Part shown: in pieces, positions 1 through 8,319 of the stretch
How positions within the stretch are numbered: the first letter of the stretch is position 1
How the letters are laid out: each line of letters opens with the position of its first letter
DNA from: Bacillota bacterium
GTDB lineage: Bacteria; Bacillota; Clostridia; Acetivibrionales; DSM-1351
Reading direction: 5' to 3'
Assembly: GCA_023415305.1 (NCBI GenBank)
Contig: JAEZKZ010000022.1
Coordinates: forward strand, 1-21,369
DNA length: 21,369 nucleotides
The notes under the pieces: model-generated
What the model saw: only the letters and a program-made list of their open reading frames with translations
Told to the model about the DNA's origin: nothing
Database searches by the model: none
Translations under genes and position numbers: made by a program

Positions 1-5
1 TACTA

Positions 6-941
6 TTACAATACTTCTTTAATGACCCTCATAAAGTTCTCACCAGCAATTTTTTTAACAAGTGACTCACTGTAATTAAGCCTGAGCATTTCATTTAACA
101 ACTCTGAATAACACTGTACCCCTTCCAGGCCTTCAGGAGTTGAATCTATTCCGTCAAAATCAGATCCAAATCCAAGAGTATCTTCACCCGTAAGGGCCAG
201 AATATATTCAATGTGTGACAGAGCATCTTTTAAGGAAGCCTTCCCGCTGTTGTTAAGAAAAACAGGATAAAGATTTATTCCTGTAACGCCCCCATTCTTT
301 TTTAATGCTAACAATTGGTCATCTGTGAGATTCCTGACATGGCTGCACAGCCTTTTTGCATTTGAATGAGATGCTATTATCGGTTTATTCGATAAATTCA
401 GAACATCCCAAAAGCCAGGCTCAGATATGTGTGAAACATCTACCAACATCCCCATTCGGTTCATTTCAGTTACTACTTCCCGACCGAAGGGTGTGAGGCC
501 ACCACCTGAAACTCCGTCCAGTACTCCATCTGCAATTTGGTTTCTGTAATTCCAGGTCAGCGTCATGGCTCTCACACCTAGCTGGTATAGAATTCTCAAG
601 GCAGAAATACTGCCTTCCAGAGCCTCTCCACCTTCTATAGTAAGCACAGCTGCTACTTTTCCGCTTTGACAACAACTAATAATATCGTTGTAATTACGAC
701 ATAACAATATATCATCTTTATTGATTTCTATTTCCTGATATAGTCTGTCAATAATACTTATTGTTCTCTGTAATGCTCCCATTTTAGCATGTTCAGGGGA
801 AATAAACGCTGCAAAAAACTGAACATATTTTTCATATTCTTTTAATCTGCATAAATCAATATGGCAGTTATTTTTTCGAAGCTCCTCACCTCTTTCCATT
901 ATTGTAGTAATTGTGTCACAGTGGGCATCTAATATCAACAT
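6..941 (-). CDS. Membrane dipeptidase, peptidase family M19
   Basis: This looks like a zinc-dependent dipeptidase of the renal/membrane dipeptidase family, which hydrolyses L,X-dipeptides and often accepts a D-residue at the second position. From the chosen start (311 aa) the metal ligands sit where M19 enzymes have them: H7 and D9 in DAHCDT, E103 in LTIEGGEAL, H171 in VDVSH, H192 in ASHSNAK, and D261 in GSDFDG. There is no signal peptide, so it is probably cytoplasmic. The start at 941 is preferred because GGGAGG lies 7 nt upstream; a start 7 codons earlier has no such site. The gene is monocistronic as far as seen: a 300-bp gap separates it from yraN, which ends in its own terminator. Family assignment is firm; the substrate is unknown. 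Confidence 0.93.
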   Translation of the reverse strand: MLILDAHCDTITTIMERGEELRKNNCHIDLCRLKEYEKYVQFFAAFISPEHAKMGALQRTISIIDRLYQEIEINKDDILLCRNYNDIISCCQSGKVAAVLTIEGGEALEGSISALRILYQLGVRAMTLTWNYRNQIADGVLDGVSGGGLTPFGREVVTEMNRMGMLVDVSHISEPGFWDVLNLSNKPIIASHSNAKRLCSHVRNLTDDQLLALKKNGGVTGINLYPVFLNNSGKASLKDALSHIEYILALTGEDTLGFGSDFDGIDSTPEGLEGVQCYSELLNEMLRLNYSESLVKKIAGENFMRVIKEVL

Positions 942-1235
942 ATACCGGCCTCCCTTTCCCAAGAAATTTGCTTCGCAATGGTGCTTTGTGCTCGTTCTAA
1001 TTACTCTTTTTCGCTCTCAAATTATCTTGTTCGCTAGGGGGGACTACTCCCCCCTTCAACGAAACACTTAGTGTTTCTGAACACCCCCTCTAAACCGGAA
1101 AGGGGAATCCCCTTTTCAAACTCCGCGTCTAGGAATATATCCATATGGATTTTTTAGTGTACTGTTAAATCCAAGTAATAGCAAGCAGCACTAGTATAAG
1201 AAAAAAAGTATGTAGATTCCTATTCGCTAAATAGG
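942..1235. other. Non-coding gap with a cluster of three hairpins
   Basis: No convincing gene is seen here. Three perfect hairpins lie within about 80 bp: 1036-1055 (AGGGGGG/CCCCCCT, 6-nt loop), 1061-1077 (GAAACAC/GTGTTTC, 3-nt loop) and 1099-1115 (AAAGGGG/CCCCTTT, 3-nt loop). None is followed by a good U-tract on either strand, so they are not ordinary terminators. A further 12-bp palindrome, ATCCATATGGAT, is at 1139-1150. The G/C-rich runs differ from the AT-rich surroundings, which suggests either a structured 5' leader of the dipeptidase mRNA or a dispersed intergenic repeat. Confidence 0.5.
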
Positions 1236-1262
1236 AAAAAATGCATCTAAAATGCATTTTTT
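1236..1262 (-). terminator. Intrinsic terminator overlapping the yraN stop codon
   Basis: An 11-bp stem (AAAAAATGCAT/ATGCATTTTTT) with a 5-nt loop contains the TAG stop of yraN in its loop. The minus strand ends in six T residues. The A-rich 5' arm means it could work in both directions. Confidence 0.75.
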
Positions 1263-1627
1263 ATATGGTTTATACTCACTATCTCATCAGTGGTATATTT
1301 CTCTTGTGATAGGATTATTTCAATAACATCGAAGCGTATGTACTGTTTTGCATTAAATGTCTTTGATAAGAAAATGGAAGCAAGCTGCTTTATTTTCTTT
1401 TGCTTCGAGGCTGTTACTGCCTCTCCCGGCGTACCATAGGTCAAGGACCGCCTAGTCTTAACCTCTATAAAACATATATATTCCCCAATTCCTGCAATTA
1501 TATCTATTTCACCCAAACGTCCAACCCTGAAATTGGTTTTTAGGATTTTGTAACCCTGTTTTAGGAGAAACTGTACTGCTTTCTCCTCACCGTCAGCTCC
1601 AAGCCTTCTCTTATTTATATCAGTCAC
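1247..1627 (-). CDS. yraN: YraN/UPF0102 endonuclease-like protein
   Basis: This 126-aa protein belongs to the YraN (UPF0102) family, a small single-domain group with the PD-(D/E)XK nuclease fold whose physiological role is not settled. The visible active-site pattern is G-E40-I-D42 followed by F-I-E55-V-K57-T-R, the family hallmark. Length is normal. The start is GTG at 1627, five nt after a full AGGAGG; an ATG two bases upstream is out of frame and stops at once. It is last in the rnhB-ylqG-...-ylqH-yraN row and ends in a terminator. A perfect hairpin sits immediately upstream of its Shine-Dalgarno site (1639-1655). Confidence 0.93.
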   Translation of the reverse strand: MTDINKRRLGADGEEKAVQFLLKQGYKILKTNFRVGRLGEIDIIAGIGEYICFIEVKTRRSLTYGTPGEAVTASKQKKIKQLASIFLSKTFNAKQYIRFDVIEIILSQEKYTTDEIVSINHIKNAF

Positions 1628-1638
1628 ATTAACCTCCT

Positions 1639-1655
1639 AAGCCATATTATGGCTT
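1639..1655 (-). promoter_or_regulatory. Hairpin directly upstream of the yraN ribosome binding site
   Basis: A perfect 7-bp stem (AAGCCAT-AAT-ATGGCTT) lies one base before AGGAGG. The same module, TCAAAGCCA...TGGC then GGAGGTTA, recurs before the 49-aa gene at 14514 with compensating stem changes. This suggests a conserved RNA element or a small repeat; its function is unknown. Confidence 0.45.
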
Positions 1656-1685
1656 TGAACCCCGTCGCTTTCTGCCGGACAGCTA

Positions 1686-1982
1686 TTACTCAAGGCGTTC
1701 TCCATAGCTTTTATCAACACTCCCAATAAAAACAAGAATTTCAGCAACAACCTCATAGATCTCCGGCGGTATCTGGTCTCCGATTCCAAGTGCGGAAAGG
1801 GTTTGGGCAAGATTTGTATTCTGATAAACAGGAACATCAGCTTCTTTAGCCTTTTCAATAATTTTTTCGGCAACGATTCCCTTCCCTGTGGCAATTACCT
1901 TTGGTGCAACATCTGTATCAGGCGAGTACTGAAGAGCCGTTGCTTGCTTTAGTGCTTTCCTATTATTTTGTTTTTCCTGCAT
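1686..1982 (-). CDS. ylqH: YlqH, FlhB C-terminal-domain-like protein
   Basis: This 98-aa protein matches the cytoplasmic C-terminal domain of the type III export component FlhB (YscU/EscU family): A-P-K-V-I-A-T-G-K-G near residue 26, then VPVYQNTNLAQTL, then IPPEIYEVVAEILVFI. It lacks the FlhB membrane domain and starts after the point where the NPTH autocleavage motif would be, so it is a stand-alone domain like B. subtilis YlqH rather than a truncated FlhB. GGTGAGG lies just before the ATG. The usual neighbour ylqG is separated from it here by an inserted S41 peptidase gene. The family call is confident; a role in flagellar export is inference. Confidence 0.9.
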   Translation of the reverse strand: MQEKQNNRKALKQATALQYSPDTDVAPKVIATGKGIVAEKIIEKAKEADVPVYQNTNLAQTLSALGIGDQIPPEIYEVVAEILVFIGSVDKSYGERLE

Positions 1983-2037
1983 AACCTCACCTGTCTTTGT
2001 ATACTAATTTGAAAAATCAAGTACCAACAATTTCATA

Positions 2038-3501
2038 TCATAAAATTTTAAACCAAATTTTACATATAATAACTCCTACAATCAATATGCATATTAATAC
2101 TACCTTTAATATATCTGAAACCGTAGTATCTTGAATTTTATCTGTAAGTACGTATTCAATTGATTTGTCAGCAAATATATTTGAATACCATTTCTGAGTA
2201 ATTTCTATATCAGGTTTTGTTTTAAATTCTTCGTTACAGCTTCCATCCTCCGTTAGTCCCATTGTATATGAGAACTTAAAGATAAATCCGCTATTAGGAA
2301 GTGCACAGAACAATGGAGATCCAACAATACCATCGCCTCCGGTCTTTTCTCCTACTATTGTTGCAAAACCGCTGGTTTTAGTAAAAATAGCAAAAGCCTC
2401 AGCCGCAGAGAAAACCCCCTTGTCAACAAGTAAATAGATTTTACCCTTGAAATTAATAGAATCATCAGCAGGTAAAATTGTTGGAGAAAAGTCTATATAG
2501 TATTTAAAATCTCTTTTTAATTCAGGGGGCGTTTTATGTAATCCTTCCAAATCAATTAGATTAATTTTATTTAATCCTTCATAGCCGCAGCCCAGATAGT
2601 CTTTTATAAAATCTTCTTCATAGTTTCCACCTCTGAATACCCTGTATATTTTATAAGTCAATGGTTTGCTTATGAGCATTTGAACGATATTTTCTTTCCA
2701 ATAACTATCATTACCGCCACCGTTACCTCTGATATCGATTATCAGCTTATCATAATCTTTTATGCTGTAAAGAAAAGGCATTATTATTTCCCTGTCTTTC
2801 TCAATATTACGATAATCGAAGCTTTTAACAGACAGGTAGGCGGTTTCTCCTTTATTAATAACTTTTGTATTAACATTTTGTTGTGACTGACCACTTGTTT
2901 TATCAAACAATATCCCGGCAATATTACCTTTGGAAACCTCTAAGGGCCTATGTAAAAGTGATTCAGAAACCGCTTGTGCACTACTATTATTTATATCATA
3001 CCGCTTTAAGGACTTATCATAATTCAATTGTTTTAACCATGAACCATTACCGGCTCCCCATTGCGATACAAGGTCTTTCCAATATAAATAATCATTCCGA
3101 CTAAATATGCCAGTATGACCATTGTGTAGTTCGTTGAGTATAGAGGATACTGCATAAAAAAAATCACTATCATTTTTTGTTGCCTTAATTTTATTTGAGT
3201 ACTGTTCCTTCTTACTCAACCAATCGACGCCATAAAGTCTTTTGTTTACCTCAAAAAACGGATAATTTTCTTTGAGAATCTCATACATATATTCAAAATC
3301 TTCAAGTTTTTCCTTATGAGATAATTGTATTTGTTCATGATTAACGGCATTAACTTTTAATGTATAATTATCTGTACTACTTCCGGTTAAATAATTATCT
3401 GAACTATAGACTGTTAATTTATGATTATCTGCACTACAGCCAGCTATTGCTATATTAATCGATAATATAACTATATAAATAATTAATTTTAAGTACTTCA
3501 C
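2038..3501 (-). CDS. S41-family peptidase, lipoprotein with C-terminal membrane segment
   Basis: This 487-aa protein looks like a secreted serine peptidase of the tail-specific/C-terminal processing (S41) type. Residues 1-21 form a lipoprotein signal with lipobox AIAG-C22. S41 landmarks are L-N-E-L-H-N-G-H (122-129), D-I-R-G-N-G-G-G (256-263), and the nucleophile region with S365 in KGVFSAAEAF followed by VGEKTGGDG. No PDZ domain is evident. A hydrophobic helix (about 467-483) at the C terminus suggests a second membrane anchor, unusual for a lipoprotein. Mature residues 23-48 carry three imperfect (S/T)DN(H/Y) repeats. The start is GTG at 3501, with AGGAG about 10 nt upstream, overlapping the stop of an upstream reading frame (GTGA). 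It splits the normally adjacent ylqG and ylqH and is visibly more AT-rich, so acquisition is likely. Confidence 0.88.
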   Translation of the reverse strand: MKYLKLIIYIVILSINIAIAGCSADNHKLTVYSSDNYLTGSSTDNYTLKVNAVNHEQIQLSHKEKLEDFEYMYEILKENYPFFEVNKRLYGVDWLSKKEQYSNKIKATKNDSDFFYAVSSILNELHNGHTGIFSRNDYLYWKDLVSQWGAGNGSWLKQLNYDKSLKRYDINNSSAQAVSESLLHRPLEVSKGNIAGILFDKTSGQSQQNVNTKVINKGETAYLSVKSFDYRNIEKDREIIMPFLYSIKDYDKLIIDIRGNGGGNDSYWKENIVQMLISKPLTYKIYRVFRGGNYEEDFIKDYLGCGYEGLNKINLIDLEGLHKTPPELKRDFKYYIDFSPTILPADDSINFKGKIYLLVDKGVFSAAEAFAIFTKTSGFATIVGEKTGGDGIVGSPLFCALPNSGFIFKFSYTMGLTEDGSCNEEFKTKPDIEITQKWYSNIFADKSIEYVLTDKIQDTTVSDILKVVLICILIVGVIICKIWFKIL

Positions 3502-3706
3502 TTCAACTCAGCTCCTATAATTTTACTATATCCAATATCAAGCTTATTTTTGGTATTTTTATATTTTTTAACTTTCCGAAGCCCATATAAAGCCGCACCA
3601 ATGCCTACTATTGAATAGATAAATAAAATAATTCCCTGATATACACTTCTGCTCTGATCAATATATAAGTGTTTGATTTGAAGACTTTGGATTCTTTTTT
3701 CGGCAT
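3498..3706 (-). pseudogene. Frameshifted small single-TM protein gene (candidate)
   Basis: Reading back from the S41 start, a frame ends in a TGA that overlaps the S41 GTG by two bases (GTGA), the sign of translational coupling. It encodes a hydrophobic helix (GIILFIYSIVGIGAALYG) followed by a basic, polar tail ending in IIGAELK. No ATG, GTG or TTG occurs in that frame. An ATG at 3706 opens another frame (MPKKESKVFKSNTYILIRAE) that would join it if the TATAT near 3643 were TAT, a 2-base difference. I infer a small membrane protein gene broken by a 2-bp insertion. A sequencing error or a non-standard start is possible. The product is not recognised. Confidence 0.4.
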
Positions 3707-3751
3707 TTCATCAGTCAACTGGCGGTTGCAATTACTGTATATTCCTATATT

Positions 3752-5722
3752 TTAAATAATTATATCAATACTATTTGAGTTTTTAATAAATTCCTTTTTG
3801 GCCTCTGCTTCAAAATTAACTATATTTATCGGTTCCTCCATAAGTCTATAAGTAAAATCTACCAGCCTGAAGCCTTTTTCAACAAGGCTATTGTAGAGTT
3901 GCTTATGATGTTCCTTTAATACTGGGAAAACTTCGCTGTTTTCTAACCTGAAATTAGTGCTGATATTTCTCTTATCTATGCTGAGTAGTGTGTCAATCCT
4001 TCCGATATTATTACTGTCCAGAGATATAAGTACAGTCATATTTGAGGGATCAAGCTTTTTTGACTTAGGCCCCTTCTTAAGCATATACAACTCTCCTGTT
4101 GTATTCTGATTAAATATACTTAACGGAAGCTGCACATAGGAGCTGTAATTATTCAGCTGATTTATGAAGTTAACGTTACTCTCCAGATTATTTACTATCA
4201 CTGCTGCAGCTTCACGTATACCCTGCGGCAACTGCTGTACGGTACTTTTCAGAACCTGCAGGGCCTCGTCCATTTCCTTATACAGCTTAACCGGATTTAT
4301 AGTTTCACCTGTATCGTCAATTTTGATAAACAGGTTCTTTATACTATTCACAGCAGTTGCGAAGAGTTTTTCTCCCCCGGCAAGCTGCTTTGCTGCCGAC
4401 AGTTCTTCACCCGACAACCGACCTGAGTTTATAAGTGCATTAATTTCTTTGTTGAAGGCGTTTAACAGCTGTAGATCGGACTTGCCGGGGACAGCTTCAC
4501 CCTTCAGAAGATTCATAAGCTTCTCAGATACATTATTATGGTTTAAATCTAAAGAATTTACAGAAGTACTTGTATTACTTATTTTTGTCGCAGGTGCACT
4601 GTATGAATCGTTATCCTGTGGGATATTACTTCCGGGAACGGCACTGCTAGATGTACCGCGATTATCACTAGTTCTGGTAGTAATATTGACATTATTTTCA
4701 ATTCCGGTACTGGTGTTTGCACCGGACTTTACACTGTTATCTATGTTATTAGCATTAGCAGTATTTGCACTAACCTTACCGGCTTCTGTTGTATGTGCAC
4801 CTCCAGGAGACTTAATTGCAGTATTCCAGTCGGCACTTTTATCAGTGTTTGAATTTAAAATAACAGCATCTCTTACTTTACCCTGAATAGCGGCATCCCG
4901 GGTATTTACACTGCTGCTTAAGACAGCAGAATTGGCTTTATCAGCCTGGCCCTGCCCAGTCTTTGCTGAGCCTTCCGAGTTGTCAGATATCTCCGACTTG
5001 CTGTCTCTACTTGTATTTAATACGCCTTTTTCAGCCAGCTGTTCAATAATCTTTCCAATTAGCTTATTTATGACCTGTGAATTGGTATTTATCGAAGGCA
5101 TTGAAGAGGAAGCAGATAATCCAGTTCCATCTTTTACCAGTGCATCAGTCAGTTTTACTAGTTCCGAAATGTCGTTGCTTATTTTTAATCTGCCAGCAAG
5201 AAGAGTCTGAAGCTTTTGAATATTATTAGCATCGTCTGTAAGTTTTGAGGCAGTAAGAAAAGCGGCCGCATCAAGCTTCAAGCCTGTATTGCTTTCTAAA
5301 AGAGCGCTCATTTTCGCCACATTATCAGTTGTTACCTGTACATTTTGATCTAGCAATGCTCTGGCTATCTGAATATTTTCGTCTGTAACAGGCAACCTAA
5401 GAGAGGCAAGAGTGTTTCTTATGTTGTCGATTGCCTTATCCGGTTGAGAAATTATGTTTTTTTCTGCTACTTCAAAGGCAGGCTTGTCGTTAACAATACC
5501 CTTAAACGTAAGATTTACAAATTCACCCTCTGCCGAATCGATGGCCGATGCAGCAGCTGCAGATACCACCGTACCGTCGGAGAATTTTAAAGTCAATTCG
5601 TTTCCCGAATTTTCAAGAATCTGAGCTCTTACGTTATCACCGGCTTTTAATTTGCTCATTATGTCCGGGCCGGAATATGTTGTGCTGACTGCTGCTGGTG
5701 CCAGACCAATATCTATTTTCAA
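3752..5722 (-). CDS. ylqG: YlqG-like flagellar hook-length control (FliK-type) protein
   Basis: This 656-aa protein has no strong motif, but its position directly after rnhB (13-nt gap) and its design match YlqG of Bacillus and Clostridium. It has an N-terminal region (1-70) with a beta-rich segment around AQILENSGNELTLKFSDG, a helical part (about 95-200), a long low-complexity Ser/Thr/Asn/Ala stretch (about 235-400), and a compact C-terminal domain (about 480-656) resembling the Flg_hook domain. The C-terminal part contains hydrophobic blocks around YVQLPLSIF and TVLISLDSNNIGRIDTLLSI. FliK-type proteins gauge hook length and switch export specificity; whether this one does is inference, since no other flagellar gene is visible except the FlhB-C-like ylqH. 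The long plus-strand ORFs opposite it are shadows. Confidence 0.72.
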   Translation of the reverse strand: MKIDIGLAPAAVSTTYSGPDIMSKLKAGDNVRAQILENSGNELTLKFSDGTVVSAAAASAIDSAEGEFVNLTFKGIVNDKPAFEVAEKNIISQPDKAIDNIRNTLASLRLPVTDENIQIARALLDQNVQVTTDNVAKMSALLESNTGLKLDAAAFLTASKLTDDANNIQKLQTLLAGRLKISNDISELVKLTDALVKDGTGLSASSSMPSINTNSQVINKLIGKIIEQLAEKGVLNTSRDSKSEISDNSEGSAKTGQGQADKANSAVLSSSVNTRDAAIQGKVRDAVILNSNTDKSADWNTAIKSPGGAHTTEAGKVSANTANANNIDNSVKSGANTSTGIENNVNITTRTSDNRGTSSSAVPGSNIPQDNDSYSAPATKISNTSTSVNSLDLNHNNVSEKLMNLLKGEAVPGKSDLQLLNAFNKEINALINSGRLSGEELSAAKQLAGGEKLFATAVNSIKNLFIKIDDTGETINPVKLYKEMDEALQVLKSTVQQLPQGIREAAAVIVNNLESNVNFINQLNNYSSYVQLPLSIFNQNTTGELYMLKKGPKSKKLDPSNMTVLISLDSNNIGRIDTLLSIDKRNISTNFRLENSEVFPVLKEHHKQLYNSLVEKGFRLVDFTYRLMEEPINIVNFEAEAKKEFIKNSNSIDIII

Positions 5723-5735
5723 AACATCACCTCAA

Positions 5736-6500
5736 CTAAATAAAGTTTTTTACAAAGCTTAATCTATGTATCGGACAAAGTCCGATTTTTTTAATAGCTG
5801 AAATATGCTGAGGTGTTGCATAGCCTTTATGTATAGCAAAGCCGTATTCTGGATACTGCTTGTCGTACTCGGTTAAAAGCCTGTCTCTGGTTACCTTTGC
5901 AAGAATTGAAGCTGCTGCAATAGAAAAACTCAAGCTGTCTCCTTTTATTATTGGAACCTGCCTGGTTGCAACACTTTCCAGCCTGACTGCATCAAGCAGT
6001 ATACAGTCAGCCTTTGGCTGAAGCTGTTCAACGGCTCTAGTCATGGCCATTTTAGTAGCATTAAGGATATTTATATCATCAATACATTTTTCGTCAATGG
6101 CCTGAATACCATATGCCAATGCTTTATCCTTTATTTCGTCAAATAAGTCCTCTCTTCGTGCTTCACTGAGCTTTTTGGAATCATTTACACCCTCGATTGT
6201 AACACCTTCCCGAAAAATAACAGCAGCTGCCACAACAGGTCCTGCTAGAGGCCCTCTACCGGCCTCGTCAATTCCGGCTATGTAGCTGTAGCCCTCCTCC
6301 CGGGCCTGCTTCTCAAAAGAAAGCATTCTCTCCAATCGTTCTATTTCGGCTTGTTTCTTTTCCTTGAGCTTGTAATATTTCTCGAGGAGTTTTGCAACTC
6401 CTGTACCATGACTTTGAAAAGACAATAAATAATCTATCGCCTCATCGATGGTTTTGTCCTGAACCTGCTCCTGTATCTGTTTAAGGGATATTTTAACCAT
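5736..6500 (-). CDS. rnhB: Ribonuclease HII
   Basis: RNase HII removes single ribonucleotides and RNA primers from DNA hybrids. The catalytic set is visible: D78 and E79 in YIAGIDEAGRGPLAGPV, D170 in ILLDAVRL, and D188 in IIKGDSLS, followed by SILAKVTRDR and the HKGY motif near residue 224. Total length is 254 aa, including a helical N-terminal extension of about 70 residues, as in the B. subtilis enzyme. The start at 6500 has AGGGGGA 7 nt upstream. It normally follows rbgA; here an oppositely oriented solute-binding protein gene separates the two, so it should be driven from 6501-6741, where I see no clear minus-strand promoter. Confidence 0.97.
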   Translation of the reverse strand: MVKISLKQIQEQVQDKTIDEAIDYLLSFQSHGTGVAKLLEKYYKLKEKKQAEIERLERMLSFEKQAREEGYSYIAGIDEAGRGPLAGPVVAAAVIFREGVTIEGVNDSKKLSEARREDLFDEIKDKALAYGIQAIDEKCIDDINILNATKMAMTRAVEQLQPKADCILLDAVRLESVATRQVPIIKGDSLSFSIAAASILAKVTRDRLLTEYDKQYPEYGFAIHKGYATPQHISAIKKIGLCPIHRLSFVKNFI

Positions 6501-6675
6501 AGATCCGTCCCCCTGATGTTTTTATTATTTATTAAAGTGTATAATTTTCACGTTAAGTTAATGGCTCTGCCACCTTTATTCCTAACACATATAACATTAA
6601 TAACTTTACTACAGAATTAAGGCTTTGGCTAGTGTCAGAATATATTATATTCGGCTGAATTATTTTGTAATATAA

Positions 6676-6704
6676 TTGGTAAATTTAAACATTTGTGTTA
6701 TAAT
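6676..6704 (+). promoter_or_regulatory. Sigma-A-like promoter of the solute-binding protein gene
   Basis: TTGGTA at 6676-6681 and TATAAT at 6699-6704 are separated by 17 bp, about 37 bp before the start codon. The -10 box is perfect and the -35 matches at four of six positions. Confidence 0.7.
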
Positions 6705-6741
6705 TGTATTAAATTATTTTTGACATCAGGGGGTATTTCTC

Positions 6742-8247
6742 ATGTTTAAAGTTTCAGATGAAAGAAAAACTTTAAGAAAAATAGCTTTTCTCCTTTCGGT
6801 ATTTCTAATTATAACTTTTTGTTTAGGTAGTAACATAACGGTTAAAGCAAACACTGAAATTGATATCTCAGAACCGGTTAAACTCAAATGGATTGTTATT
6901 GGTAATGGAGATCAGGAAGACATTGATATTGTCCAAGAGGAAATAAATTCTTATCTTGAGGACAAAATCAACGCAACTCTTGAGCTAAAAACCTATATGT
7001 GGGGAGATGATTTTGAACAACATATAGCAACATTCATGGCTGCAGGAGAACCTTTTGATATTAGTTACACAGCTTACTGGGCCGCAAATTACAGAAAATA
7101 TTCATTGAAGTCTTATTATAAAGACATTACCGATATGCTTGATATCTACGCTCCAAAAACTAAGGAACTACTTGGAGAAAACATACTCAAAGGTGCTAAG
7201 GTAAATGGAAAAATATACGCTTTACCAGTTTACCGCACATCAATAATTGACAATTATGGTATTCTTCTAAATGAAGACCTTGTAGAAAAATATAAGGTTG
7301 ATGTAACAAAAATAAAGAAACTCCAGGATTTAGAACCAATACTTAAAACCATTAAATCAAAAGAGAAAAAAATCATAGGTTTTTATCCTTTCAATGATTA
7401 CGGTGATCAAAATGTACTAAACCTACTTAACTATGACAGACTACTAGATATTCCAGGAGCAGTTTTACGAGATGGAAAAAGTACCAAAGTGGTAAGTGAA
7501 TATGAGACAAGTGAAGCAAAAGATATGTTTTCTCTTATGAATAAATGGTATAAGGCAGGTTACATTCCCAAAATATCCGAACCTGATAATAACTACTATA
7601 AAAAGAATATTGGTAATATTTTTGCTATGTATTCAAGAATATCTGCCTTCACCTGTGATGAGGTATGGATTTCTACCGGATATGATTTTACTCCTATCCA
7701 ACTTGGAAAAGCAGCTTTGACTACTAGTAGTGTAACCGGTTCAATGCAAGCTATATCAGCCAATTCAAAAAATCCTGAACGGGCTTTGATGCTATTGGAG
7801 CTGGTCAATACTGATGAAACTCTATCAAATTTGATTAACCATGGTATTGAAGGATACCACTATGAAAAAATAGGAGCAAATAACATCAATATACTCGATG
7901 AAGGACAGGAATACTATAATCCGGGGACTTCATGGATGATTGGTAATGAATCAATTGCCTACCTTTCATCGGTATTCGATTCTGATATCTGGAGCAAACA
8001 GAATGAATATATAACAAAAGCTGTCCCCTCGCCTTTGTTAGGCTTTGAAGTAAATTCTGATGCACTAACCAAACAGCTGGTAAATATACGTGTTGTTGAA
8101 AGAAAGTATCTTAATAGTCTGGCTAGCGGTAAGGCGGATCCAACTAAAACTCTTTCCAAAATGAACTCGGAAATGAACAAGGCGGGATTAAAAAAGGTTT
8201 TAGCCGAAATGCAGAAACAGGTTGACAAGTTTGTTAAGTCAAAATAA
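6742..8247 (+). CDS. Extracellular solute-binding protein, family 1 type with DUF3502-like C terminus
   Basis: This 501-aa protein resembles the large sugar/oligosaccharide-binding proteins of ABC importers (YtcQ/LplA-like). The N terminus is a basic, hydrophobic signal peptide ending in VKA-NTE (about residue 37), a signal peptidase I type site. The only early Cys is preceded by ITF and does not form a lipobox, unusual because Gram-positive binding proteins are normally lipoproteins. The mature part has the typical Y-A-L-P-V-Y motif (near 156) and a C-terminal helical region like DUF3502. The start has AGGGGG 8 nt upstream. No permease or ATPase gene is adjacent; it is monocistronic, with its own promoter and terminator, inserted between rbgA and rnhB. 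It may serve a distant transporter or act as a sensor partner; the ligand is unknown. Confidence 0.85.
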   Translation: MFKVSDERKTLRKIAFLLSVFLIITFCLGSNITVKANTEIDISEPVKLKWIVIGNGDQEDIDIVQEEINSYLEDKINATLELKTYMWGDDFEQHIATFMAAGEPFDISYTAYWAANYRKYSLKSYYKDITDMLDIYAPKTKELLGENILKGAKVNGKIYALPVYRTSIIDNYGILLNEDLVEKYKVDVTKIKKLQDLEPILKTIKSKEKKIIGFYPFNDYGDQNVLNLLNYDRLLDIPGAVLRDGKSTKVVSEYETSEAKDMFSLMNKWYKAGYIPKISEPDNNYYKKNIGNIFAMYSRISAFTCDEVWISTGYDFTPIQLGKAALTTSSVTGSMQAISANSKNPERALMLLELVNTDETLSNLINHGIEGYHYEKIGANNINILDEGQEYYNPGTSWMIGNESIAYLSSVFDSDIWSKQNEYITKAVPSPLLGFEVNSDALTKQLVNIRVVERKYLNSLASGKADPTKTLSKMNSEMNKAGLKKVLAEMQKQVDKFVKSK

Positions 8248-8319
8248 GTAAAACAAAAGGCAAGTTTTAATTATTTATATAAATGAAATCAATTTTCAAT
8301 ATAAGTAAATATTAAAGTA

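Noticed and set aside
1628..1685. c-di-GMP (GEMM) riboswitch suggested by the CAAAGCC motif before yraN
   Set aside because: Only one short hairpin is present; the second stem, the tetraloop/receptor and sufficient length are missing.
1637..1894. 85-aa minus-strand ORF overlapping ylqH
   Set aside because: ylqH in another frame has clear FlhB-C homology and a ribosome binding site; this frame shows neither.
4164..4886. 240-aa plus-strand ORF
   Set aside because: It lies fully opposite the ylqG-like gene, has no ribosome binding site, and its composition is the mirror of the Ser/Thr/Asn-rich region; a shadow frame.
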